Positions 1 through 7,115 of a stretch of DNA of 64,000 nucleotides are shown here, one piece after another. This DNA comes from Kitasatospora phosalacinea. GTDB lineage: Bacteria; Actinomycetota; Actinomycetes; Streptomycetales; Streptomycetaceae. The notes beneath the pieces were generated by a model. It was not told the DNA's origin. It did not search any database and saw only the letters and a list, made by a program, of their open reading frames with translations. The stretch's first letter is position 1. The number at the start of each line of letters is the position of its first letter. The stretch is taken from the NCBI RefSeq assembly GCF_000717185.1, contig NZ_JNYE01000012.1, positions 60,740 through 124,739 of the forward strand, given 5' to 3'. Both the position numbers and the translations under genes were made by a program.

Positions 1-180
1 CGGATGCCCGACCCGGCCGAGGCCGCCTGGTTCGGCCTCGGCCCCGGCGTGCCGCTGCTGGTCAACACCCGGATCAGCAGCGACCGGCGCGGCCCGATCC
101 GGGTGGTGGAGACCCGCTACGCCGCCGACCGGGCCCGGCTGCTCTACGAGCTCGGCGACGGCGCCCCGGCGCCCGACTGA
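1..180 (+). CDS. C-terminal end of a GntR/UTRA-family transcriptional regulator (partial)
   Basis: The open frame enters from the left edge and ends at TGA 178-180, leaving 59 residues. The pattern 'VPLLVNTRIS ... IRVVETRYAADRARLLYEL' matches the last strands of a UTRA ligand-binding domain, the effector module of HutC-type GntR regulators; DasR in this window ends in a similar way. The DNA-binding half is outside the window, so subfamily and ligand cannot be named. About 90 GC-rich bases with short GACCGGGCC-like repeats separate it from the convergent mycoredoxin gene. Confidence 0.6.
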   Translation, partial: RMPDPAEAAWFGLGPGVPLLVNTRISSDRRGPIRVVETRYAADRARLLYELGDGAPAPD

Positions 181-270
181 ACCGGGCGGTCGGCCGTCCC
201 CGGGCCGACCGTCCCCGGGCTGACCGGGCCCTTCCGGCCGACCGGGCCCTCCCGACCGGCCGCGGGCCGG

Positions 271-522
271 TCAGACCAGCGCGGACTGGACCTGGCGCAG
301 GCTCGGGTTGGTCATCACGCTCTGCTCGCCGGAGGCGGAGACCACCACGACCGTCGGAACCGTCTGGTTGCCGTCGTTGACCGACTCCACGTACGAGGCC
401 GAGGCCGGGTCCTGCTCGATGTTGATCTCGGTGTAGGCGATGCCCTCGCGGTCCAGCTGGCCCTTGAGGCGGTTGCAGTAGCCGCACCAGGTCGTGCTGT
501 ACATCGTGACGGTGCCGGACAT
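271..522 (-). CDS. mrx1: Mycoredoxin, glutaredoxin-like thiol oxidoreductase
   Basis: An 83-residue single-domain thioredoxin-fold protein. The N-terminal 'TMYSTTWCGYC' contains the CxxC active site at about residues 13-16, and 'QTVPTVVV' supplies the cis-Pro loop. Mycoredoxins use mycothiol to reduce mixed disulfides on cytosolic proteins in actinobacteria. The start ATG at 522 is preceded by GAAGGAG at good spacing; an in-frame extension to 867 has no coding character. A SigR-type promoter lies 50-80 bp upstream (574-599), fitting induction by thiol stress through the SigR-RsrA pair also in this window. Family assignment is firm; the mrx1 symbol assumes orthology. Confidence 0.87.
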   Translation of the reverse strand: MSGTVTMYSTTWCGYCNRLKGQLDREGIAYTEINIEQDPASASYVESVNDGNQTVPTVVVVSASGEQSVMTNPSLRQVQSALV

Positions 523-573
523 GGCGAGGTGCTCCTTCGGTCGACGGACGGTGGCCGGGCGGCCGCCCGGTGC

Positions 574-599
574 AACGTCCGGCGGCCCGGGCCCATTCC
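574..599 (-). promoter_or_regulatory. SigR-type promoter of the mycoredoxin gene
   Basis: On the minus strand GGAAT (complement of 595-599) is followed after exactly 18 bases by GTT (complement of 574-576). This matches the published SigR consensus GGAAT-N18-GTT. It reads towards the mycoredoxin start at 522, predicting a 5' leader of roughly 45 nt. Confidence 0.7.
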
Positions 600-682
600 G
601 GGACGGGTGTTGGTGTGACGATCCGACCATCACAGGCCGCCTGTGGACAAGCCCGTCCGAACTGTCCGGAGCGCCTGCGAGG

Positions 683-2980
683 ATGGAGGGCATGCAGGAA
701 GACCTCCTCGGGTTCGACGACCCGCACGCGCAGTACGGCCACGCCCCCGTCGGAGCGGACGCGGTGCTGGCCGGGCTGGATCCCGAGCAGCGCGCCGTGG
801 CCACCGCCCTGCACGGCCCGGTCTGCGTGCTGGCCGGGGCCGGCACCGGCAAGACCCGCGCGATCACCCACCGGATCGCCTACGGCGTGCGCAGCGGCGT
901 CTACCACCCCGCCCAGGTCCTCGCCGTGACCTTCACCGCCCGCGCGGCCGGCGAGATGCGCGGCCGCCTGCGCCAGCTCGGCGCGGACGGCGTGCAGGCC
1001 CGCACCTTCCACTCCGCCGCGCTGCGCCAGCTCCAGTACTTCTGGCCGCGCGCCGTCGGCGGCGAACTGCCCCGGCTGCTGGAGCGCAAGGTCCAGCTGG
1101 TCGCCGAGGCGGCCGGCCGCAGCGGCCTGCGCGTCCAGCGCACCGAACTGCGCGACCTGACGGCCGAGATCGAGTGGGCCAAGGTCACCCAGGTCGTCGC
1201 CGACGACTACCCGGCCGCCCTGGCCAAGTCCGGCCGCGAGGCCCCGCGCGACCCGGCGGAGATCGCCCGGGTCTACGCCGCCTACGAGGCCGCCAAGCAG
1301 CAGCGCAACGTGATCGACTTCGAGGACGTGCTGCTGCTCACCTCGGCGATCCTGGAGGAGCGCCCGGAGATCGCCGAGCGGGTCCGCTCCCAGTACCGGC
1401 ACTTCACCGTCGACGAGTACCAGGACGTCTCCCCGCTCCAGCAGCGCCTGCTGGAGCAGTGGACGGGCGGCGACGGCGGCGCCAGCCTCTGCGTCGTCGG
1501 CGACGCCAGCCAGACCATCTACTCCTTCACCGGCGCCACCCCCGACCACCTGCTGAACTTCCGGCACCGGCACCCCGAGGCCACCGTGGTCAAGCTGGTC
1601 CGGGACTACCGCTCCACCCCGCAGGTGGTCCACCTGGCCAACGGGCTGCTCTCGCAGGCCCGCGGCCAGGCCGCCCAGCACCGGCTGGAGCTGGTCTCCC
1701 AGCGCGAGGCGGGCCCCGAGCCGGTCTACCGCGAGTACCCGGACGAGCCGACCGAGGCCGAGTCCACCGCCCGCCTGATCCGCGACCTGCTCGGCACCGG
1801 CGTGCGGGCCAGCGAGGTCGCCGTGCTGTTCCGCACCAACAGCCAGTCCGAGGTGTACGAGCAGGCCCTCGCCGACCTCGGCATCGCCTACCAGCTCAAG
1901 GGCGCCGAGCGGTTCTTCGAGCGCCCCGAGGTCCGCGAGGCCGGCGTCCTGCTCAAGGGCGCCGCCCGGGCCGCCGACGACCCGCTGACCTCCGGTGCGC
2001 CCGACCTCGCCGCCCAGGTCCGCGCCGTGCTGGCCACCCGCGGCTTCGCGCCCACCCCGCCGGCCGGCTCCGGCGCCGTCCGCGAGCGCTGGGAGTCGCT
2101 GAACGCGCTGGTCCGGCTCGCCGAGGAGTTCGAGGCCGCCCGCACCGCCGCGGGCGAGAGCGCCGACCTCGCCGCCTACGTCGCCGAGCTGGACGCCCGG
2201 GCCGCCGCCCAGCACGCCCCCGCCGTCGAGGGCGTCACGCTGGCCTCGCTGCACGCCGCCAAGGGCCTGGAGTGGGACGCGGTCTTCCTGGTCGGCCTGA
2301 GCGAGGGCACGCTGCCGATCATCTACGCCAAGACCGACGAGCAGGTCGAGGAGGAGCGCCGCCTGCTGTACGTCGGCGTCACCCGGGCCCGCCGCTTCCT
2401 CACCCTCTCCTGGTCGCTCTCCCGCTCCCCGGGCGGCCGCGCCTCCCGCAAGCCCACCCGCTTCCTGGACGGGCTGCGGCCCGGCTCCGGCAGCTCCGGC
2501 GCGCGCACCCGCGGCGGGCGCGGGGGCGTCGAGCCGGGCGCGGAGCGCTCCGCCGCGCGCCGGGCGCGCGGCCCGGTCAAGTGCCGGGTCTGCGAGCGGA
2601 CCCTGACCGACGCCGTCGAGCGCAAGCTCCGCCGCTGCGAGGGCTGCCCGTCCACGATGGACGAGGCGCTGTACGAGCGGCTGCGCGAGTGGCGCTCGGT
2701 CAAGGCCAAGGAGCAGGGCGCCCCGGCCTACGTGGTGTTCACCGACGCCACCCTGACGGCCATCGCGGAGGACGTGCCGGGCAGCCTCGCCGAGCTGTCC
2801 CGGATCTCCGGGGTGGGCGCCATGAAGCTGGACAAGTACGGCTCCGACGTGCTGTTGTTGTGTGCGGGGGAGAGTCCGGAGCCGGTGGGGGAGACCGACC
2901 GGGAGCCGGAGCCCGCCCCGTCCGAGGGCGAAGCCGAGATCCAGGCTGAGAACGAGGCCGAGAACTCGCCGGAAAAATAG
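683..2980 (+). CDS. uvrD2: ATP-dependent DNA helicase UvrD2 (SF1, HRDC domain)
   Basis: A 765-residue superfamily-1A 3'-5' helicase. Walker A 'GAGTGKT' lies near residue 52, motif II 'VDEYQD' near 245, motif III 'GDASQTIYSFTGA' near 275, motif V 'LHAAKGLEWD' and motif VI 'RRLLYVGVTRAR' near 560. A tetracysteine motif (CRVC ... CEGC, about 634-654) and a C-terminal HRDC domain (about 658-730) distinguish UvrD2 from UvrD1 and PcrA. I chose ATG 683; ATG 692 in the same frame is an alternative, and the upstream extension is non-coding. Its TAG stop is embedded in the apparent promoter of the wblC leader, so the two transcripts abut. Mycobacterial UvrD2 acts in DNA repair. Confidence 0.93.
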   Translation: MEGMQEDLLGFDDPHAQYGHAPVGADAVLAGLDPEQRAVATALHGPVCVLAGAGTGKTRAITHRIAYGVRSGVYHPAQVLAVTFTARAAGEMRGRLRQLGADGVQARTFHSAALRQLQYFWPRAVGGELPRLLERKVQLVAEAAGRSGLRVQRTELRDLTAEIEWAKVTQVVADDYPAALAKSGREAPRDPAEIARVYAAYEAAKQQRNVIDFEDVLLLTSAILEERPEIAERVRSQYRHFTVDEYQDVSPLQQRLLEQWTGGDGGASLCVVGDASQTIYSFTGATPDHLLNFRHRHPEATVVKLVRDYRSTPQVVHLANGLLSQARGQAAQHRLELVSQREAGPEPVYREYPDEPTEAESTARLIRDLLGTGVRASEVAVLFRTNSQSEVYEQALADLGIAYQLKGAERFFERPEVREAGVLLKGAARAADDPLTSGAPDLAAQVRAVLATRGFAPTPPAGSGAVRERWESLNALVRLAEEFEAARTAAGESADLAAYVAELDARAAAQHAPAVEGVTLASLHAAKGLEWDAVFLVGLSEGTLPIIYAKTDEQVEEERRLLYVGVTRARRFLTLSWSLSRSPGGRASRKPTRFLDGLRPGSGSSGARTRGGRGGVEPGAERSAARRARGPVKCRVCERTLTDAVERKLRRCEGCPSTMDEALYERLREWRSVKAKEQGAPAYVVFTDATLTAIAEDVPGSLAELSRISGVGAMKLDKYGSDVLLLCAGESPEPVGETDREPEPAPSEGEAEIQAENEAENSPEK

Positions 2981-3008
2981 TTTGCGCGCCGCGTGTACGG
3001 CGCAATAG
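2973..3008 (+). promoter_or_regulatory. Candidate WhiB7/WblC-type autoregulated promoter
   Basis: An AAAAAT tract (2973-2978) sits two bases upstream of a -35-like TTTGCG (2981-2986), and a -10-like CAATAG follows (3003-3008) after a 16-bp spacer. An A/T-rich block immediately upstream of the -35 is the known signature of WhiB7-dependent promoters, where the AT-hook contacts DNA beside sigma region 4. The element overlaps the uvrD2 stop codon and is followed by the wblC leader. The match is by eye only. Confidence 0.45.
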
Positions 3009-3139
3009 CCTGCCGGAGCGGTCAAGGGGACGAGGCCGCGAAGCTCGCAGAGGGCTTGTTTCTGCGTGCGCTGACCATCAACCAGATATCGGAGCCCGGG
3101 CGACCGGGCACCGCGAGACGCCGAGAGGAGGCGAGTGCA

Positions 3140-3556
3140 GTGGAGACCAAGATGATCACCAAAGTGACCGACCTGATGACCACCCTCGCCATGCCCTCGC
3201 GCGTCAGCGCGTCGGTTCTGGGTCTTGGCACGGCCGGCGGCAACGCCGGAGTCCAGCTGTCCGAGCACTGCCTTGTCAGTGATCTGGGCAATGCTGAGGG
3301 CACCCGTGTCGAGGCAGGTCTCTCCCGTGACTGGGCGCTGTTCGTCGACGGCATTTCGCTGTCCGACGAGCGACCGACCCAGGCACCGAAGGCAGTAGCG
3401 GCAGAAGCCCGGCATGGGCGCTATGCGGCCGCCGTCGGTGCCGGAACCAACAAGCAGGACCAGCAGATCTCCCTGGCCGAGGCCGCCGTTCGCGGCGCCG
3501 GAGCCGGTAGGAAGCAGGCTTTCCGCGGGCCTGGACCCTGGAGCGAACGACCCTGA
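3140..3556 (+). CDS. Leader ORF of wblC (candidate regulatory uORF, 138 aa)
   Basis: GTG 3140 is preceded by AGGAGG (3126-3131) at 8-base spacing, the best ribosome-binding site in the leader. The product has no family I recognise; it begins VETKMITKVTDLMTTLAMPS and contains no obvious membrane segment. Its stop at 3554-3556 falls just past the 5' arms (3523-3543) of an apparent antiterminator, so a ribosome finishing this ORF would cover those arms. That geometry suits a regulatory uORF controlling wblC attenuation. A nested GTG at 3135 would encode only six residues, and an ATG near 3413 in another frame ends at 3560; either could be the true uORF instead. Confidence 0.45.
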   Translation: METKMITKVTDLMTTLAMPSRVSASVLGLGTAGGNAGVQLSEHCLVSDLGNAEGTRVEAGLSRDWALFVDGISLSDERPTQAPKAVAAEARHGRYAAAVGAGTNKQDQQISLAEAAVRGAGAGRKQAFRGPGPWSERP

Positions 3557-3628
3557 CTGAACCAGTCACGGGCGGTGCCTCCAGGGCCGCGGAAACCCAG
3601 CAACCGGGTTCCGCGGCCCTTCTGTTTT
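3523..3628 (+). terminator. Transcription attenuator of wblC: antiterminator plus intrinsic terminator
   Basis: The terminator has a 5' arm GGGCCGCGGAAACCC (3584-3598), loop AGCAACC and 3' arm GGGTTCCGCGGCCC (3606-3619), with one bulged A, then a T-rich tail TTCTGTTTT (3620-3628). A competing structure pairs CCGCGG 3523-3528 and CCCTGGAG 3536-3543 with CTCCAGGGCCGCGG 3579-3592, which sequesters the 5' half of the terminator. Mutually exclusive structures of this kind are established for whiB7/wblC leaders in Streptomyces and Mycobacterium, where slowed uORF translation favours readthrough. Confidence 0.8.
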
Positions 3629-3820
3629 GTCCGGTACGCAAGACCCACCCAGGCCCCCCGGGGCCTCCGGACCGATCCGAACAACGGAACGGCCGGATCC
3701 ACATCGAAGACGAGGAAGACGCCCACAGTGTCCACGGTCATCACACCGCCGCCCCTCCCGTCCGTACCGACCGACAAGACCGTCAAGGCCAACCAGGCCG
3801 ACCCCCCGGAGGTAACACTC

Positions 3821-4096
3821 ATGCAGCTCACCGCCATCGACGAGGCTGACTCGCTCGGGCTCCCGATCCCGTGCCGGGCCTTCGACCCGGAGGTCTTCTT
3901 CGCGGAGACCCCCGCCGATGTCGAGTACGCCAAGTCCCTGTGTGGCACCTGCCCCGTGAAGGCCGCCTGCCTCACCGGCGCCATCGAGCGCCGCGAGCCG
4001 TGGGGCGTCTGGGGCGGCGAGCTCTTCGTCCAGGGCGTCGTCGTCGCCCGCAAGCGTCCGCGTGGCCGTCCGCGCAAGACCGAGGTCATGGCGTGA
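3821..4096 (+). CDS. wblC: WhiB-family regulator WblC/WhiB7 (intrinsic antibiotic resistance)
   Basis: A 91-residue WhiB protein with four Fe-S cysteines at 18, 41, 44 and 50 and the turn 'EPWGVWGGE' (59-67). An AT-hook 'RGRPRK' at 81-86 is the hallmark of WhiB7/WblC among WhiB proteins. It binds the primary sigma factor and AT-rich promoter DNA and activates ribosome-protection, efflux and drug-modification genes on translation stress. The start ATG 3821 has an excellent GGAGGTAAC site. GTG 3728, with a weaker GAGGAAG site, would give 122 residues, closer to the length I recall for S. coelicolor WblC, so it stays an alternative. Downstream of the attenuator; it overlaps the next gene by four bases. 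Confidence 0.93.
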   Translation: MQLTAIDEADSLGLPIPCRAFDPEVFFAETPADVEYAKSLCGTCPVKAACLTGAIERREPWGVWGGELFVQGVVVARKRPRGRPRKTEVMA

Positions 4097-4506
4097 ACCC
4101 CGCAGCCACGGCCGACCGCAGCGGCACCGGAGCCGTCCGCAGGGGAGAGCAGCCCCCGCTGGACGCCGCTCTGCGCCACTCGGTACGCATCGCGGCCGCC
4201 AAGGCCGACGCAGAACTGACCCGTCCCTTCCCGAGCACGCACCACGAGCAGGACCACCACATGAACCCCGCCGGCATCGACCCGACCGTCCGCTCCGAGC
4301 AGACCACTGAACTCCAGATCCAGAACAGGACGCTTGAGATGAATCTCCTGCAAGAATCCCTGGCGCGCGCGCATATGCAGCAACGCCTCCACGAGGCCGA
4401 GGAGCAACGCCTCGGCCTGCGGGTGATGCGCGCGGCGCGACTGCGCCGCAAGGCCGAACGTGCCTCCCTGCGCGCCCGCAAGGCCCTCGCCGTCGCCCTG
4501 ATGTGA
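4093..4506 (+). CDS. Hypothetical protein with basic coiled-coil C terminus, coupled to wblC
   Basis: GTG 4093 overlaps the wblC stop (GTGA), implying translational coupling and co-induction with wblC. The 137-residue product has a hydrophilic N terminus; from about residue 70 it forms a charged helical region ('TTELQIQNRTLEMNLLQESLARAHMQQRLHEAEEQR' is visible as heptads at 70-107) and ends in an Arg/Lys/Ala-rich helix. No signal peptide, membrane span or catalytic motif is visible. I do not recognise a named family. The coupling suggests a role alongside WblC, for example nucleic-acid or ribosome binding, but that is inference. Confidence 0.7.
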   Translation: MNPAATADRSGTGAVRRGEQPPLDAALRHSVRIAAAKADAELTRPFPSTHHEQDHHMNPAGIDPTVRSEQTTELQIQNRTLEMNLLQESLARAHMQQRLHEAEEQRLGLRVMRAARLRRKAERASLRARKALAVALM

Positions 4507-4562
4507 CGGACGCACCACCCCGCCGGCCGGCCGCGAGGCCCCGCCGGTGACCCACCCCTGAA

Positions 4563-4606
4563 CGCCGACGGCCGACTCCCCGCCCCCGGGGAGCCGGCCG
4601 TCGGCG
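4563..4606 (+). terminator. Strong hairpin after the wblC operon
   Basis: A 12-bp stem CGCCGACGGCCG / CGGCCGTCGGCG encloses a second 6-bp stem CTCCCC / GGGGAG. There is no T-tract, as is common in streptomycetes. It lies about 60 bp past the wblC partner gene in an otherwise featureless 276-bp gap. Confidence 0.55.
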
Positions 4607-4782
4607 CGTTCCGGCACCGCCGTTCCGGCCGCCCGCCGGGCGGGTGCGGAGCGGGACCGGAACGACCCCTGGGCGAACCCGGGCACCGTCTGCCCCGTTC
4701 CGTCGCATTCATTCCCCCGCCCCAAGACCGCACTTGCGCACGGCTGTTCGCCACTCGAACTGATCGTGCAAGGATGGGCGCC

Positions 4783-5853
4783 ATGTGGCCCTCCCTCCCG
4801 CTCGGCGAGAAACTGCGCACCGCCCTCGGCCCGCCGCGCAAGGTCCGCCGCCTGGTCAGCAGCCCGCGCTCCCGGGTCTGGCGGGCCGAACTCTCCGGCC
4901 GCTCCGTCGTGGTGAAGCAACTCGTCGACTCGCCCGGCGCCGACCAGCGCTACGCCCGCGAGGCCGCCGCGCTGGCCCTCGCCGCCCGGCCCGGCCGCCC
5001 CGGCCGACCGGTGGTGCCCGCGCTGATCGCCACCGACCCGGCCAACCGGCTGCTGGTGCTGGAGCGCCTGGAGGACCGCACCCCCGGCCCCGGCTGGCAG
5101 GCCGACTACGCCACCGCGCTCGCCGGGCTGCACGCGAGCGCCCCCGCCGACCTCGACGACCTCGCCGGGACGGCCCCCGGCACCGACCTGCCCACCTGGA
5201 CCGGCCCGACCGAACGCGACCTCGGCTGCTTCATCGCGCTGGCCCGGATCCTCGACGTGCCCGCCCCGCCCGGCGCCCGCGCCGAGGCCGAGGCCCTGGT
5301 CGACCGGCTCTCCGCCACCCCCGCCCGGCACGCGCTGCTGCACGGCGACCCCTGCCCCGGCAACGACCTGCACACCGCCGACGGCGTCCGGTTCGTCGAC
5401 TTCGAGCAGTCCGCCCTCGGCCCCGGCGCGGTCGAGTTCGCCTACCTGCGGGTCGGCTTCCCCACCTGCTGGTGCTCCACCACCCAGCCCGCCGCCGCCC
5501 TGGCCGAGGCCGAGGCCGCCTACCGCACCGCCTGGCGCGCGGCCACCGGCACCGAAGCGGCCGGCGCCGCCGAGCTCGCCGACGCCTGCGCGGGCTGGCT
5601 GATCCGCGGCGACGCCCTCGTCCCCGCGGCCGAACGCGGCACCGCCGACCACCTGGCCCGGCTCCACCACGGCGACTGGACCTGGGGCAACGCCACCGCC
5701 CGCCGCCGCCTCCTGCACCGTCTGCGGGTGGTCGCCGAACTGGCCGACGCCGACACCGCCCTCCCGGTCTTCGGCCGCTTCTGCGCCACCCTCGCCGCCC
5801 GCGCCCGCACCACCTGGCCCACCGCGGGCCCACTCACCACCGAACGGACCTGA
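4783..5853 (+). CDS. Aminoglycoside-phosphotransferase-fold kinase
   Basis: A 356-residue member of the APH/choline-kinase-like superfamily. It shows an N-terminal lobe with 'SGRSVVVKQL' (ATP-site Lys), the catalytic loop 'LLHGDPCPGND' near residues 185-195 and the metal-binding 'VDFEQSALGP' near 205. The family phosphorylates small molecules such as aminoglycosides, sugars or choline; the substrate cannot be read from the sequence. ATG 4783 has AAGG nine bases upstream; ATG 4774 is too close to it. Its position after wblC might suggest drug resistance, but a hairpin separates them, so I do not claim it. Confidence 0.78.
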   Translation: MWPSLPLGEKLRTALGPPRKVRRLVSSPRSRVWRAELSGRSVVVKQLVDSPGADQRYAREAAALALAARPGRPGRPVVPALIATDPANRLLVLERLEDRTPGPGWQADYATALAGLHASAPADLDDLAGTAPGTDLPTWTGPTERDLGCFIALARILDVPAPPGARAEAEALVDRLSATPARHALLHGDPCPGNDLHTADGVRFVDFEQSALGPGAVEFAYLRVGFPTCWCSTTQPAAALAEAEAAYRTAWRAATGTEAAGAAELADACAGWLIRGDALVPAAERGTADHLARLHHGDWTWGNATARRRLLHRLRVVAELADADTALPVFGRFCATLAARARTTWPTAGPLTTERT

Positions 5854-5866
5854 CGGCCCTGGCCGG

Positions 5867-7033
5867 TCAGGCCCGGACGACCGTCACCCCGTGCTGCTCC
5901 AGCATCCGGGCCAGCTCCTCCGGGTAGCCGAGGCCGGTGGCCGGGTCGCGTTCCGCTGCCAACTCCCTTTCGGTGGCGGCGAAGTCGTGCCAGTGCAGGG
6001 TGAACGGCGGGACGACCCCGAAGCCGCCGCCCAGGCAGTCGCGCAGGCCGTTCCACTCCCGCCCGTAGTAGCCGCCCGGGCCGTTCACCGCCTCGCCGAG
6101 CGCGCAGTGCAGGCCCGTCCCGTCCTCCACGCCCCTGCCGTCCAAGTGGTACTCGCCGCCGGAGCGGTCCGGCCCGGGCTCGCGGAGGTACAGCGCCAGC
6201 GACTGCCAGGCTTCCTTGGCGGCGGTGCTCAACCCGCGCCAACTGCCCGGCCGCTGCGGAGGCCCGGCCTGCCAGCTCCGCCAGACCCCGCGGGCCGCCG
6301 ATCCCGGCAACTGCTCCGGGGATACCGACAGTTGCACGTCCAGCAGCCCGCCGCCGAGCACCGACGGGCCGGTCCGTTCGACGGCCAGCCCGGTGGAGAC
6401 GCGGTCCAGCACCCGCCCGCCGTCGTCCAGCGCCCACAGCTCGGTGTACGCGGGCCAGTTCCGGTGACCGGCGGCCAGCCGGGCCCGCAGCGCTTCGGCG
6501 AGCTCGCAGCCGACCAGCCGCACCGGCAGTGGCCGCGGCGGCTCGCGGTCCACCAGCAGCCCCGTGACCTCCGAACACGCCGCCAGCAGCTCGTCGGTGG
6601 GCCGACTCGTCGTCAGCTCGAAGCGTTCGCAGGGGTGCTGCGCCAGCCGGAAGGCGTCCACCGCGCCGATCGCCGCCCCGACCACCACGTCGACCAGCGC
6701 CGGATCGGCGGCGTGCGGCCCGACCGCGAGCACCTCAGCGTCCAGGAGCTCCCACCAGTGGCTCCGCCCGGAGCCGGTCCGCCCCTCGATCCAAGCCGCC
6801 CCGACCCAGCCGGCCACCACCCCGGGCGCGCAGCCGCGCATGACCAGCACCTCCCGCGGCGGCGGGGGCGGGTCGGCGAACAGTCCCTCGACGGCCGCGC
6901 ACCGGCCCAGCAGCAGTTCGCCGCCGCCCTCGTCCTCGGCTTCCCCGACGACCAAGTACCGCACCGGGAAAGCCCGCTCCCACCGGGCGTGGTCCTCCGC
7001 CCGCACGTGGTCCACCCACACCTGGTCCGACAA
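5867..7033 (-). CDS. Barstar-domain protein with a long N-terminal extension
   Basis: About 388 residues. The C-terminal ~90 residues ('YHLDGRGVEDGTGLHCALGEAV', then 'GYYGREWNGLRDCLGGG' and 'PFTLHWHDF') match the barstar (ribonuclease inhibitor) fold, including the G-Y-x-G-x-x-W/L-D/N-A/G-L core. The N-terminal ~290 residues are unrecognised, rich in acidic and Trp residues, with no membrane span. Barstar-like proteins neutralise secreted RNase toxins, but no RNase gene is adjacent. The start is uncertain: TTG 7033 has GAAGGGGGG upstream; an open frame continues to TTG 7087. It ends 13 bp from the convergent kinase gene. Confidence 0.65.
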   Translation of the reverse strand: MSDQVWVDHVRAEDHARWERAFPVRYLVVGEAEDEGGGELLLGRCAAVEGLFADPPPPPREVLVMRGCAPGVVAGWVGAAWIEGRTGSGRSHWWELLDAEVLAVGPHAADPALVDVVVGAAIGAVDAFRLAQHPCERFELTTSRPTDELLAACSEVTGLLVDREPPRPLPVRLVGCELAEALRARLAAGHRNWPAYTELWALDDGGRVLDRVSTGLAVERTGPSVLGGGLLDVQLSVSPEQLPGSAARGVWRSWQAGPPQRPGSWRGLSTAAKEAWQSLALYLREPGPDRSGGEYHLDGRGVEDGTGLHCALGEAVNGPGGYYGREWNGLRDCLGGGFGVVPPFTLHWHDFAATERELAAERDPATGLGYPEELARMLEQHGVTVVRA

Positions 7034-7115
7034 CTGCGGCCCCCCTTCGAGGACCTCAGCGTGCACCGGGTGCCCCGGCCAGGGCAAAGGGTTTCGCGGG
7101 CCGGGGCGCCCGGAC

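Noticed and set aside
74..3415. Open frame of 1113 residues on the minus strand across uvrD2
   Set aside because: Low-complexity Ala/Gly/Arg translation with no family resemblance, lying antisense to a clear helicase gene. It is a GC-bias shadow, as are many other long open frames in the window.
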